Part shown: piece by piece, positions 45,706 through 55,320 of the stretch
Layout: every line of letters starts with the position of its first letter
Numbering within the stretch: position 1 is the stretch's first letter
Assembly: GCA_029972225.1 (NCBI GenBank)
Contig: CP124756.1
Span: forward strand, 3,392,001 to 3,456,000
Source of the DNA: Candidatus Thiothrix putei
Lineage (GTDB): Bacteria > Pseudomonadota > Gammaproteobacteria > Thiotrichales > Thiotrichaceae
DNA: 64,000 nt
Reading direction: 5' to 3'
Notes under the pieces: generated by a model
Told to the model about the DNA's origin: nothing
Seen by the model: only the letters and a program-made list of their open reading frames with translations
Databases searched by the model: none
Made by a program: the position numbers and the translations under genes

Positions 45706-46137
45706 TCAAGCCAATTGTTTGCTGACGTGCAGGTGGTTGCCCTTGGCATCACGGATATAGCGAATGGAATCTGCCAGCAAATGGATCAATCCCATGCCCC
45801 AACCGCCTTCCGGTAAATCTTCTGGGTCAGGCATCTCATGCGCCTCGGAATGCACTGCCTCTGGCATGGTGCGACCGCTGTCAGAAATGATCAGATTCAC
45901 CACTTCAGGGTTATATTCCACCCGCACCCGCACATCATTACCGCCCTGCATTTCATAAGCATGTTCGATGACGTTATTGACGGCTTCCACCATCATCAAT
46001 TCGAGTTGCCCTAGTTGATCGTCGGAAAGTTCAAGTTCCTTACCGATACCGCGTAACGCACCAGACAGCACACGTACTTGTTCCAAGCGACTGTCGATAG
46101 ACAGCCGAATGTCATAATGTTGATACTTCGTTTCCAT
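45706..46137 (-). CDS. RsbW-like anti-sigma factor / serine kinase
   Basis: A 143-residue GHKL ATPase-fold protein of the anti-sigma kinase family. N box: LMMVEAVNNVIEHAYE; G1: LIISDSGRTMP; G2: GGWGMGLIHLLAD. Such proteins hold a sigma factor or other target and phosphorylate a STAS antagonist. Its ATG overlaps the stop of the nucleotidyltransferase gene by one base (TAATG), and GH2 follows within two bases. The STAS gene lies two genes upstream in the same operon. No sigma factor is encoded here, so the target may be an enzyme or a distant sigma factor. Confidence 0.87.
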   Translation of the reverse strand: METKYQHYDIRLSIDSRLEQVRVLSGALRGIGKELELSDDQLGQLELMMVEAVNNVIEHAYEMQGGNDVRVRVEYNPEVVNLIISDSGRTMPEAVHSEAHEMPDPEDLPEGGWGMGLIHLLADSIRYIRDAKGNHLHVSKQLA

Positions 46138-47327
46138 TAGGCTGTCTCCGTTTCCGGCAACAGTTCACTGTAGAAACTGTGCATATTGCTAAACAACATC
46201 ATGTCGTGAATGTCACTTGGGTTCAGCACCCGACGTCGATCATCGACTAACCAACGAATTTGCGCGTCACTAACATTTAGTACATCGCCATCTGGGGAAA
46301 TGCAGTCCCCACCGAAAATCAGTTTGTGATCAAGCGCAGCCATACCGCCAATACGGGTGTAATCGCTAATCAGGCATTCTCGAATTTCCGCACCAGACTC
46401 GACTAAGCAATTCGCGCCAATCATGCACGGCCCGGTAATCTTGCTGCCTGCTTCAATTTTGGTGCTACTGCCGATATACACAGGCGGGGTAATTTTGACG
46501 CGTTCCCAATTCACGCTGACATTGATTCCCGTCCATACGCCGGGGCGCACTTCTTTGCCCGGCATTTGAAAACCGTGAATCTCACCTTGCAAGGCTTGGC
46601 GCGTGGCTGCCCACACATCCGGCACTGAACCAATGTCTACCCATTGAAAATCCATCTTGATACCGAAAAACTCTTCACCTGCCGCCACTAATGCAGGGAA
46701 TAGCTGACTGCCAATGTCATATTCCACCCCAGCGGGAATGTAATCAAAAATTTCTGGCTCGAATAGATAAATGCCAGTATTGATCAGGTTAGAAACAGCC
46801 TCTTCCGGCTGAGGTTTTTCTTGGAATTGCACAATACGTTGACGGTCATCCAACTTCACAACCCCGTACTTGTGGACTTCAGCCTGCGGCACTTCCTGCA
46901 AGATAATGGTCGCAACCCCCCCCCTCTCTCGGTGTTGGCGCAGTGCTTCACTGAGATCAAGATCAATCCACGCATCGCCACACAACACAATGAAGGTCTC
47001 ATCGAAAAAGCCAGAAAAGGCTTGGATACGCTTCATGCCACCAGCAGAGCCAAGCGCCTTACCCTCCAACCCCTCCTCTGTCATATAGCCTTCGTAGGAA
47101 TAAGCTAGGTGTACACCTAACTGATGACCATCACGAAAATAGTTTTCGATCACAGGCGCAAGATGGCTGGTATTCACCACAATATCTTGTACACCATGAG
47201 TACGTAGTAACTCGACAATGGACTCCATCACGGGCTTGCGTAGAATCGGGATCATGGGTTTTGGCATTTCATTGGTGATAGGGCGTACCCGCGTACCTTT
47301 ACCCGCTGCCAGAATCATTGCCTTCAT
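46137..47327 (-). CDS. Sugar-phosphate nucleotidyltransferase, mannose-1-phosphate guanylyltransferase-like
   Basis: A 396-residue enzyme that makes an NDP-sugar. The N-terminal signature is AMILAAGKGTRVRPIT with MPKPMIPI; the sugar-binding Asp is in LCGDAWIDLD. A left-handed beta-helix C-terminus (about 270-345) has VYIGSSTKIEAGS and CMIGANCLVESGAEI. Start is the ATG at 47327 with AGGAGG eight bases upstream; an earlier GTG lies within that site. A run of nine C on the plus strand (46916-46924) reads as G9 in the coding strand. It presumably supplies donor sugar to the GT2 of the operon. Confidence 0.87.
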   Translation of the reverse strand: MKAMILAAGKGTRVRPITNEMPKPMIPILRKPVMESIVELLRTHGVQDIVVNTSHLAPVIENYFRDGHQLGVHLAYSYEGYMTEEGLEGKALGSAGGMKRIQAFSGFFDETFIVLCGDAWIDLDLSEALRQHRERGGVATIILQEVPQAEVHKYGVVKLDDRQRIVQFQEKPQPEEAVSNLINTGIYLFEPEIFDYIPAGVEYDIGSQLFPALVAAGEEFFGIKMDFQWVDIGSVPDVWAATRQALQGEIHGFQMPGKEVRPGVWTGINVSVNWERVKITPPVYIGSSTKIEAGSKITGPCMIGANCLVESGAEIRECLISDYTRIGGMAALDHKLIFGGDCISPDGDVLNVSDAQIRWLVDDRRRVLNPSDIHDMMLFSNMHSFYSELLPETETA

Positions 47328-47361
47328 AGAAAGCACCTCCTCAGATGTGAAACGCTATCAA

Positions 47362-47700
47362 TTAGGCAACAACAGCACCCAGTGCCGCCTCAACACTATC
47401 TGCCATGCGGAACACGCGATCCATGCGGGTCAGCTTAAAGAGGTCAGCCACAATACCTTTTGCACCTGCAATGATCAGATCGCCACGATTACCCACCATT
47501 TTCAATAAGCTAACTAATGCACCGAGGCTGCTACTGTCCATGAATTGGACTTGGCTAAGATCCAACACAATACGCGTAGTGCCATCGGTGAGCAGTTGGC
47601 TAATTTGGTGTTTAAGTTCAGGAGCGATGGCGGCGTCCATACGAGCTTCGCCGATGGTAGCGACGGTGAATTCACCTTGAACATGAGTAGAGAGTTTCAT
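47362..47700 (-). CDS. STAS-domain anti-anti-sigma factor
   Basis: A 112-residue single STAS domain. The phosphorylatable serine lies in VQFMDSSSLGALVSLL (about residues 52-67). The family partners RsbW-type kinases: unphosphorylated STAS binds the kinase and frees its target. First gene of the operon that ends with DUF3131 at 40293; 34 bases precede the nucleotidyltransferase. The PP2C-type phosphatase that would reactivate it is probably the gene at 50712-51911. Confidence 0.9.
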   Translation of the reverse strand: MKLSTHVQGEFTVATIGEARMDAAIAPELKHQISQLLTDGTTRIVLDLSQVQFMDSSSLGALVSLLKMVGNRGDLIIAGAKGIVADLFKLTRMDRVFRMADSVEAALGAVVA

Positions 47701-47910
47701 TCTTGTTGTCCTCGTTGTTTTTAAGAACCAATCCGGCTTATTTTTTTATAAATATATTGTATACGCCAATTAGTCCAAACGGCAATAATTGTCTCCTGAA
47801 CGGTCGATCCTTCTTACAAAATATGATAATCCTTTTTTATGTGTGGCAAACCTCATATAATCAAACAATAGATTTCATGAAAACAATAAGTAAGTACAGG
47901 AAACCACATC

Positions 47911-49065
47911 ATGTGTGCTCACCATCTACCTGCCCGGCTATTCGTTGACCAAAGTGGAACACCTGAAGGCTTATTTCAATTATTGGATAACGCCTTGGCA
48001 GCAGGTGCACAGAGTGTATTTGTGCTGGCTGCTGATGCCAATGGATTCACCCCCTCACAATTGGATAAGCACTTACAAACGTTCCCTATTCCCATTTTTG
48101 GCGGTATATTCCCGGAAATCATTGCCAACGGCGAGATACTTCAACGTGGTAGCATTGTATGCGGCTTACCGATGCTCAGTGAGGTTTATCATATTGAGCA
48201 CTTATCCGACCCTGACGAAGATTATTTTCAGGCAGCCGAAGCGCTGTCTGCATTGATTCCCCCGCACTCAACCCTAGTGACCTTAGTCGATGGCCTTAGC
48301 AAGCGGATTGCAGCACTATTAGAAGGTATCTATGAAGTCTTCGGTGATAGTTGCCAGTACATCGGTGGTGGAGCCGGTTCCTTAAGTTTTAAGCCAAAAC
48401 CTTGTTTATTTAGCAACCAAGGTTTACGGGTTGATTGTGCACAAATTATCGCCATTCAACAACCATTGAACCTTGGTATTGAACATGGCTGGCATAAGTT
48501 TGCAGGGCCTTTTTTCGTTACGGGAGCTTACGAAAACACCATTACCACAATCGACTACCAACCCGCTTTCGAGGTTTACCGACAAGTAGTGGAAGCAGAC
48601 AGCGGCAAACGTTTTCAAGATGTTGAATTTTTCGATCTGGCAAAAAGTTATCCATTTGGCTTAGAGCGTCTGAACGGCGATGTTGTGGTACGTGACCCGC
48701 TCTTTAACAATGACAATAAACTTACCTGTGTCGGGGAGGTTCCTGCCAATCATATTATCTACATCCTCAAGGGGGAGGCCGATGACCTGCTGGCAGCTTC
48801 CCGTACCTGTGCAGCCACCGCGATGCAGGTACAAGCGCCCCCGCTACTGGCTTTACTGTTTGACTGCATCAGTCGCACCCTCTTTTTAGAAACGCGTTTT
48901 GCCGAAGAGATTAACAATATTCACGCCCCCCTACCTAACAACGTACCACTAGTGGGCGCTTTATCATTGGGTGAAATCGCGGATGCAGGTCACACTTGCC
49001 TAGAATTTTTCAATAAAACCATTGTGCTAGGCATCATCACGCAAACAGAGAGCACACTGGCATGA
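47911..49065 (+). CDS. FIST-domain sensor protein
   Basis: A 384-residue protein with FIST N (about 30-200) and FIST C (about 210-360) domains, a small-ligand sensory module. Recognisable parts are FGGIFPEIIANGEILQRGS, YIGGGAGSLSFKPKPCLFSN and VPLVGALSLGEIADAG near the end. No signal peptide. It overlaps the next gene, a hybrid kinase, by four bases (ATGA), so it is probably the sensory input of that kinase. The ligand is unknown. CAGGAAA precedes the ATG. Confidence 0.87.
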   Translation: MCAHHLPARLFVDQSGTPEGLFQLLDNALAAGAQSVFVLAADANGFTPSQLDKHLQTFPIPIFGGIFPEIIANGEILQRGSIVCGLPMLSEVYHIEHLSDPDEDYFQAAEALSALIPPHSTLVTLVDGLSKRIAALLEGIYEVFGDSCQYIGGGAGSLSFKPKPCLFSNQGLRVDCAQIIAIQQPLNLGIEHGWHKFAGPFFVTGAYENTITTIDYQPAFEVYRQVVEADSGKRFQDVEFFDLAKSYPFGLERLNGDVVVRDPLFNNDNKLTCVGEVPANHIIYILKGEADDLLAASRTCAATAMQVQAPPLLALLFDCISRTLFLETRFAEEINNIHAPLPNNVPLVGALSLGEIADAGHTCLEFFNKTIVLGIITQTESTLA

Positions 49066-50720
49066 ACCCAACTCTAGAACTGGTTTCTGTTCAATACGCC
49101 CTCGCCCTACTGATTGGGCAGGATTTGGATTTGCGCATCATGTTACGCAAGTTTCTGCCCCCTGCTTTGAAGCTATTGAATTGCCGCAGCGGCTATATCT
49201 GGCTGCACCAAAGCATTGCTCAAAAAAATCAAGACAATGCATCTGCTCCGCCACCCTGTTACAGCTCCCCCTCCTTACGCGGAACCTTAGAAACAGACCT
49301 GCCACACTTAGCTACACAGGTACAACACTTTGCTAAACAGGACTGGTTCATTAAAAAACCGGGGGAAATCATTTCAATACAAGGTTCCTACTACCACTTT
49401 ATGCCAATTGGTGACAATGGCCTACTCGTCTTAGTGCGCGACCCACCACTGCCAAACACATACATGCTGGCATTAGGTTTAGTACTCAAGCGCCTCGAAA
49501 CAGCTTGCCTAGCCTGCCTACAACATGCTTATTTAGAAGAGGCTCGCAAAGAAGCACTCCAAGCCAAGGAAATGGCCGAAAAAGCCAGTAAAGCCAAAAG
49601 CGAGTTTCTGGCGATGATTAGCCACGAAATCCGCACGCCCATGAATGGCATTATCGGCTTGACGGACTTGATGCTGTATAGTGAAGTTTCCGCCTCCCAA
49701 CGCGAACACCTAGGCATGATCAAATCATCGTCCAACGCCTTGCTCGACATCATTAATGAAATCCTCGACTTTTCACGCATTGAAGCTGGAACGCTAACAC
49801 TCAGCAATACTCCCTTTCAGTTACGCCCCTTATTGCAGGACACTTTTACACCACTTGCCTTGCGGGCAAAGGGTAAGCACCTCACGTTCCAATGGGAAAT
49901 AGCGGCTGATATACCCGACACTCTCGAAGGTGATGAAGGACGCTTGCGCCAAGTCATGATTAATCTGGTCGGCAATGCCATCAAATTCACCGAGCGCGGG
50001 GAAGTAAACGTCACCATCAGCTTGCAAAGTGGTGCGCCAAACGGTCAAGTCTGTGTGCAATTTGCCGTGCGTGATACGGGTATTGGCATTCCCCCTGACA
50101 AACAAGCCAACATTTTTCAGCCCTTCCAACAAGCAGATAGCTCGATCACTAGGCGTTATGGTGGCACAGGTTTAGGCTTAACGATTTCGTCACAACTCAT
50201 CACCATGATGGGCGGACGTTTACGGTTAGCAAGTGATGCCGGTGAAGGCAGTATTTTTTATTTTAGTGTACCGTTCACCATCTCCACACAGCTCACCCCC
50301 AGCGCGAAACCAACACAGCAATCCCTGCAACGTACCGAACGCCCCCTCAATATTCTCCTTGCAGAGGACAACGCCATTAACAGGATGCTGGCTGTGCGCC
50401 TGTTAAACAAAGCAGGGCATCACGTCAAAGTTGCAGAAAACGGGCAAGAAGCGCTACATGCATGGGAACAGACCCGCCCTGATGTCATCCTCATGGATGT
50501 GCAAATGCCGATTATGGATGGATTGGAAGCCACCACCCGAATTCGCTCACAAGAACAAAGCCAGCAATTAACGCATACACCAATCATTGCTTTGACCGCG
50601 AATGCCATGAACAGCGACCGGGAACAATGCCTGGCAGCGGGAATGGATAATTTTCTCAGCAAACCCTTTAATGTACAGGACTTGCTGGAAGTCTTAGCAC
50701 ACTCATGTCCTTCAACATAA
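49062..50720 (+). CDS. Hybrid sensor histidine kinase paired with FIST
   Basis: A 552-residue soluble kinase: N-terminal GAF-like region (about 1-160), coiled coil, HisKA with His in [15 protein letters not shown], HATPase_c with VRDTGIGIPPDKQ and YGGTGLGLTISS, and a C-terminal receiver with LLAEDNAINRM, phosphoacceptor Asp in VILMDVQMPIMDGL and Lys in LSKPFNVQDL. No HPt domain of its own, so the HPt protein at 52076 may accept phosphate. It overlaps the convergent receiver-PP2C gene by nine bases. Confidence 0.92.
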   Translation: MNPTLELVSVQYALALLIGQDLDLRIMLRKFLPPALKLLNCRSGYIWLHQSIAQKNQDNASAPPPCYSSPSLRGTLETDLPHLATQVQHFAKQDWFIKKPGEIISIQGSYYHFMPIGDNGLLVLVRDPPLPNTYMLALGLVLKRLETACLACLQHAYLEEARKEALQAKEMAEKASKAKSEFLAMISHEIRTPMNGIIGLTDLMLYSEVSASQREHLGMIKSSSNALLDIINEILDFSRIEAGTLTLSNTPFQLRPLLQDTFTPLALRAKGKHLTFQWEIAADIPDTLEGDEGRLRQVMINLVGNAIKFTERGEVNVTISLQSGAPNGQVCVQFAVRDTGIGIPPDKQANIFQPFQQADSSITRRYGGTGLGLTISSQLITMMGGRLRLASDAGEGSIFYFSVPFTISTQLTPSAKPTQQSLQRTERPLNILLAEDNAINRMLAVRLLNKAGHHVKVAENGQEALHAWEQTRPDVILMDVQMPIMDGLEATTRIRSQEQSQQLTHTPIIALTANAMNSDREQCLAAGMDNFLSKPFNVQDLLEVLAHSCPST

Positions 50721-51911
50721 ATCAATCATTAACAAAGAAATATCATCTGGCTTTTCTGTGCTTGTGCTATTCAACCCTAACTTCAGTGCTAATTGCTGAA
50801 TCACCTGACTGGCAGGCTGCTGCATCAGCGGTTGCAGGCATCTTTTTAGCGTTGCCTCGGTAATCATCTCACCATTAGCTTCTTGCAACTCCAGCAACCC
50901 ATCCGAATACAAAATAAAGCGGCTGCCAGCGGGAAACGGCAAATGAATGGTTTCATACGCCATATCGGGCAACAACCCAATGGGAAAGCCAGTGCAATCA
51001 ATCTGCTCCAATTGCGCTGTCATGGGGCTATACAAAAACGGCTGCGGATGCCCCGCCTGCACAAAATACAGTTGCTCCTGACGCGTATCGACCACCCCCA
51101 TAATCAAGGTGAGATAATGATCGCCCGTATCCAAACGATAATGTAAATGATGATTCAGACGTTCAGCTAAACGTGACGGAAAAGTTGCAACGGTACGTGC
51201 ATCCAACTCCTCCAAACAATGCAACTCACTGGTAGCACTGAGTAACGTTTGCAAACACATCGACAATAAAGCGGATGCAATCCCATGCCCAGAGACATCA
51301 ATAGAGTAGAAAAACAACAGATCATCATTAATGGGAAAATAGTTAAACGTATCCCCACCAATATACTGTGCGGGCTGGAAAAACCAATCCACAGCAATGC
51401 GCCCAAACGCTTTCTGGCTAGGCAACACGCCTGCTTGCAACACCGCTGCCCGTTCCAAATCACTTTGAATCAATTGCTGTGCTGCCGATAACGAATGATT
51501 CACGCTTTCCAAATGACGGTTTTTATCTTCCAACGAATGTTCTAAATCCAATACTCTTTGTGCAGCACGCAAACGCACTTCTAATTCTTCACGCACAATC
51601 GGCTTGGTGGCAAAATCATCTGCACCCGCTTCCATCCCCTGAATCAGGTTTTGCTTACCGGACATACCCGTGAGCAAAATAATGTACACGTAATACGGCA
51701 ACTCAGCCGTGCGCACAGTACGGCATAATGTTGGACCATCCATGATCGGCATGACCCAATCACTGATGACCAATTGAAAATGATGTCGCTGAATCAACTG
51801 CCAAGCAGTCTCACCGTTTTCCGCCAGCATTACCTGGTGTCCCATCAGGGTAAGAATACGGCGCAGAATCAACTGCATATCTCTGGCATCATCGACGACT
51901 AAGATGTTCAT
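50712..51911 (-). CDS. Response regulator with PP2C (SpoIIE/RsbU-type) phosphatase domain
   Basis: A 399-residue protein: receiver (about 1-120) with VVDDARDM, Asp in LVISDWVMPIMDGP and Lys in ATKPIVREEL; coiled-coil linker (about 125-160); PP2C-like domain (about 190-390) with GGDTFNYF and DVSGHGIASALLS. Proteins of this design dephosphorylate STAS antagonists when the receiver is phosphorylated. The window has exactly one single STAS domain and one RsbW, which makes it the likely top of that switch. It is oriented toward the FIST/hybrid kinase genes. Confidence 0.9.
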   Translation of the reverse strand: MNILVVDDARDMQLILRRILTLMGHQVMLAENGETAWQLIQRHHFQLVISDWVMPIMDGPTLCRTVRTAELPYYVYIILLTGMSGKQNLIQGMEAGADDFATKPIVREELEVRLRAAQRVLDLEHSLEDKNRHLESVNHSLSAAQQLIQSDLERAAVLQAGVLPSQKAFGRIAVDWFFQPAQYIGGDTFNYFPINDDLLFFYSIDVSGHGIASALLSMCLQTLLSATSELHCLEELDARTVATFPSRLAERLNHHLHYRLDTGDHYLTLIMGVVDTRQEQLYFVQAGHPQPFLYSPMTAQLEQIDCTGFPIGLLPDMAYETIHLPFPAGSRFILYSDGLLELQEANGEMITEATLKRCLQPLMQQPASQVIQQLALKLGLNSTSTEKPDDISLLMIDLC

Positions 51912-52075
51912 TAGCTATATCTTGTTTTTATGATGTTATTAACACTCGGATAGAGATATGCTATCATTAAAACACAAGATGTCCATATAGATAAAAATGA
52001 TAAAAAATACAATTCCGGCAAATGGCATCCTTTACGTTTGTCGGATCATCATAACCAACAGGTTAAGGTATAAAA

Positions 52076-52426
52076 ATGACTCATATCACTCCTGTCGATG
52101 AAGAAACCTATGCACTGTTGCAGGAAATCATGGCTGACGAATTCACCGAACTGGTAGAATTTTTTCTCACGGATACCGAACAGTCACTGGTTCTGCTCCA
52201 ACACTGTGTCGCCACGCAAGACAGTACACAAGTAGGCACACTCTGCCACAAACTCAAATCCAGCAGTAAGTTGATTGGTGCATTCCAGTTAGCAGAATTC
52301 ACCAACTTACTCGAAGACTACAAAGATCATCATGATCAGCAAATCGCCCGAACACACCTAAACCACTTGTGTGCGGAATTTACCCAAGTTGTCGGTTGGC
52401 TCAAACAGCAACCAGCTATTGCTTAA
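52076..52426 (+). CDS. Histidine phosphotransfer (HPt) protein
   Basis: A 116-residue helical protein with the phosphoacceptor His in CHKLKSSSKLIGAFQLAEF (about residue 62). It starts after AAGGTATAAAA and lies 35 bases before the H-NOX gene. It is a candidate phosphate shuttle between the hybrid kinases at 49062 and 53010 and the receiver-PP2C protein. Confidence 0.9.
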   Translation: MTHITPVDEETYALLQEIMADEFTELVEFFLTDTEQSLVLLQHCVATQDSTQVGTLCHKLKSSSKLIGAFQLAEFTNLLEDYKDHHDQQIARTHLNHLCAEFTQVVGWLKQQPAIA

Positions 52427-52461
52427 AAATAAACGAACAATCATAACAACAGGAATAGTAC

Positions 52462-53010
52462 ATGAAAGGCTTAGTGTTTACGGAATTTCTGGAAATGGTG
52501 GAACAAACGTTTTCGGCTGATATGGTGGATGACATTATTGAAGCATCCGACTTACCCTCTGGCGGTGCTTATACAGCAGTAGGTACTTATCCCCATTCCG
52601 AAATGGTCACGCTGGTGCAAAACCTTTCCAAACAAACCGGAATGCCAGTACCCGATCTGATCAAAGCATTTGGGCGTTATTTGTTCAGCCGATTTGTCGC
52701 GCTTTACCCTAGCTTTTTTGAATCAACACCGGATGCCTTTGATTTTCTGGACTCCATCGAAAATTATGTCCACGTTGAAGTACGTAAACTCTATCCAGAT
52801 GCTGAACTGCCGACTTTTTATACGGCACGCGAAGGCACGCAAAAATTAACCATGATTTACCGCTCCAAGCACCCATTTGCTACCTTAGCAGAAGGCTTGA
52901 TCGAAGGCTGTTTGACGCACTATCAAGTCAATGCGCACATCGAAATGATTGACCGCTCTGCGGGTCAAGGTACACATGTTGAATTTCACATCACCCGGTT
53001 GGATGTGTGA
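52462..53010 (+). CDS. H-NOX heme nitric oxide/oxygen-binding protein
   Basis: A 182-residue soluble gas sensor. The proximal heme ligand His104 lies in [17 protein letters not shown], with the conserved Pro. The family motif YxSxR, which holds the heme propionates, reads Y133-R-S135-K-H137, so the Arg is His here. The N-terminal [12 protein letters not shown] and the distal helix around [13 protein letters not shown] match the family. It overlaps the next gene, a hybrid kinase, by one base (TGATG), the usual H-NOX/kinase pairing. It may sense nitric oxide; heme binding must be judged in light of the changed motif. Confidence 0.88.
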   Translation: MKGLVFTEFLEMVEQTFSADMVDDIIEASDLPSGGAYTAVGTYPHSEMVTLVQNLSKQTGMPVPDLIKAFGRYLFSRFVALYPSFFESTPDAFDFLDSIENYVHVEVRKLYPDAELPTFYTAREGTQKLTMIYRSKHPFATLAEGLIEGCLTHYQVNAHIEMIDRSAGQGTHVEFHITRLDV

Positions 53011-54758
53011 TGAATGACGAAATAACTCGCCTGCAACGCCGCCTAGAACGTGAGCGCAGCGCTCGCAAACAGGCAGAACAATTGCTGGAAAGTAAAAGCC
53101 TCGCCTTATACCAAGCTAACCAAGAACTCCGGGCGCAAGCTGATTCACTCGAACAAATGATCATCGAGCGTACCCGCGAGTTAGTCGAAGCGCGTGATCA
53201 AGCACTTTCTGCGAGTCGTTCCAAAAGCGCTTTTTTAGCCGCCATGAGTCATGAAATTCGTACCCCCATGAATGGCATCATCGGCATGACGACCTTGTTG
53301 CAGGACACGCCCTTGGATCCCAATCAACGCCGTCAAGTTGAAATGACGCTGCAATCGGCACAATCATTACTGGGTATTATCAACGACGTTCTTGACATCT
53401 CACGGCTAGATGCAGGCAAACTCGAATTGCTAGCAGAAGATTTCAAATTAAGTGAAACCCTCCCCAGTATTATCGAAACCATGGGAATTATCGCCAGCCA
53501 AAAACATCTGGAACTGTTTACGATTGTGGATAAGCGCGTCTCCAATTGTTTACACGGTGATGCATTACGTCTGCGCCAAATATTAATGAACCTGCTCGGT
53601 AACGCCATCAAGTTTACCCAGCAAGGGCAGATTATCCTGCGTATTTTGCCAGCCACTCACACTACAATCGGTATCCGTGTTGAAATACAAGATTCTGGAG
53701 TGGGTATTCCACAAAACAAACAATCCGCACTCTTTCACGCCTTCAGCCAAATCAACCGTTACGATCAACACAATGGCAGCGGTACAGGCTTAGGACTGGC
53801 AATAAGCCGTAAATTGGTGCAATTAATGAGCGGTACAATTGGCGTTAACAGCGAATTGGGGCAAGGCAGCACCTTCTGGTTTGAAATACCTTTCGCAGCC
53901 AGTAACAATCAGGCAACCTGCGGTTCACTACTAACTACTCGCTGCCTGGTATTGTTATACCCTGAACTACACGCCCAACTGACCGCAGAACAATTATACA
54001 ATACGGGAGCTGACTGCGTCGTTGCCAGCGATATAGACGCGGCTAATAAACTACTCGACAGGCAATCATTTGACTGGTTAATCACCGACTATAAAAGTTA
54101 CCCGCTTCCGCAGCGGGCTAAGTTAAACCAGTTACTAGAACGTTTAAACACACTGCCCCATCCTGTGCGTCTGTGCAATATTTCCCCCCAAACCAGCAGT
54201 TGCAAGCAGTGTGGCGTAATAGATTTGCAGCAACATTGTAGCTGTTTATTGAAACCGGTGACCCAAAGCAAATTGCTCGGTTTACTCACAACGGCATCAC
54301 GGCCTACCTCGGAGTCGGCGCTCTTGGCCACCGAAACCCCTCAAGTCATGCAGGCTCGCCAAAATAAAGCCGATGTCATTCAAATGGGGACACACATTCT
54401 CGTGGTAGAAGATCACAAAGTTAACCAACTCGTTGCCAAAGGCATGTTAGCCAAACTAGGCTATCGCGTGACCTTAGCTGAAGATGGCTTTCAAGCACTT
54501 GATAAAATACGTAGCCAAACTTTCGACCTGATCCTGATGGATATTCAGATGCCCGGCATGAGTGGTGTGGAAACCACCCGGCACATCCGTGCAGAATTTC
54601 CTGACAACTCCGTGCCGATTATTGCCCTCACCGCCAATGCTATGAAAGGCGATGAGAAGGAATACCTAGCAGCCGGAATGAACGCCTGCCTGACCAAACC
54701 GATTCAATTGGATACGCTGGCAGTTACCCTCAGGGAATGGTGTCCGGCCACTGTCTAA
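53010..54758 (+). CDS. Hybrid sensor histidine kinase paired with H-NOX
   Basis: A 582-residue soluble kinase: N-terminal coiled coil (about 1-70), HisKA with His in [15 protein letters not shown], HATPase_c with [11 protein letters not shown] and [11 protein letters not shown], a degenerate receiver-like region (about 310-430, Asp in LITDYKS but no acidic pair), and a complete receiver with [11 protein letters not shown], Asp in [13 protein letters not shown] and Lys in LTKPIQLD. It overlaps the H-NOX gene by one base; a GTG start three bases earlier is possible. It is likely inhibited or activated by H-NOX, as in Vibrio and Shewanella. Confidence 0.92.
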   Translation: MNDEITRLQRRLERERSARKQAEQLLESKSLALYQANQELRAQADSLEQMIIERTRELVEARDQALSASRSKSAFLAAMSHEIRTPMNGIIGMTTLLQDTPLDPNQRRQVEMTLQSAQSLLGIINDVLDISRLDAGKLELLAEDFKLSETLPSIIETMGIIASQKHLELFTIVDKRVSNCLHGDALRLRQILMNLLGNAIKFTQQGQIILRILPATHTTIGIRVEIQDSGVGIPQNKQSALFHAFSQINRYDQHNGSGTGLGLAISRKLVQLMSGTIGVNSELGQGSTFWFEIPFAASNNQATCGSLLTTRCLVLLYPELHAQLTAEQLYNTGADCVVASDIDAANKLLDRQSFDWLITDYKSYPLPQRAKLNQLLERLNTLPHPVRLCNISPQTSSCKQCGVIDLQQHCSCLLKPVTQSKLLGLLTTASRPTSESALLATETPQVMQARQNKADVIQMGTHILVVEDHKVNQLVAKGMLAKLGYRVTLAEDGFQALDKIRSQTFDLILMDIQMPGMSGVETTRHIRAEFPDNSVPIIALTANAMKGDEKEYLAAGMNACLTKPIQLDTLAVTLREWCPATV

Positions 54759-54792
54759 TACCCATACAATAACAATAAGGGGAAAACCACCG

Positions 54793-55320
54793 ATGAATCA
54801 CGTTCAGCATGTCTTGCTTAGTATGTTGCTGGTGCTCGTCTGTTATCTAACCTTCCAGAATCAACAACTCCGCACCGAACTTGCCGCATTGAATACCTTG
54901 CAGCAAGATTCAGCCGTGGCACTAACAGAAACCCTTGCGCCGCTCACTGCCCAACTCGAAGCGATTCATGCTATCACCAGTAAACTGGGGCAAGAAGCAG
55001 ATGAGGCATCCAAGAAAAAACTGACCACCCTACAACAGCGTATCGACTTGTACCAACTCCTCGGCACAGTCAATCAAGCAAACCAATTGCGGGCAGCAGG
55101 CAAAGGCACAGAAGCCGCTGAAAAACTTGGCAGCACCAAGAAACCTATTTGGCAAGCAGGCGATACCTTCAACGCCCACAAAGCACGTCTGCAAGGGCTA
55201 ATGGGTACGATTGATAAACTGGTCACAGCGTGGAAAAGCGGCGACACCACTACAGCACCGGATACGGTACGTAAAGAACTGGAAACCGTTCTGGGGGAAC
55301 TCAATAATGAACAAAAATAA
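54793..55320 (+). CDS. Hypothetical membrane-anchored helical protein
   Basis: A 175-residue protein with one N-terminal membrane helix (VLLSMLLVLVCYLTF, about residues 7-21) and a soluble helical, partly coiled-coil domain rich in Leu, Gln, Thr and Lys. No family is recognised. Its end overlaps the start of the DUF3131 gene by 14 bases, so the two are translationally linked. It might scaffold the DUF3131/outer-membrane proteins. Confidence 0.62.
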   Translation: MNHVQHVLLSMLLVLVCYLTFQNQQLRTELAALNTLQQDSAVALTETLAPLTAQLEAIHAITSKLGQEADEASKKKLTTLQQRIDLYQLLGTVNQANQLRAAGKGTEAAEKLGSTKKPIWQAGDTFNAHKARLQGLMGTIDKLVTAWKSGDTTTAPDTVRKELETVLGELNNEQK

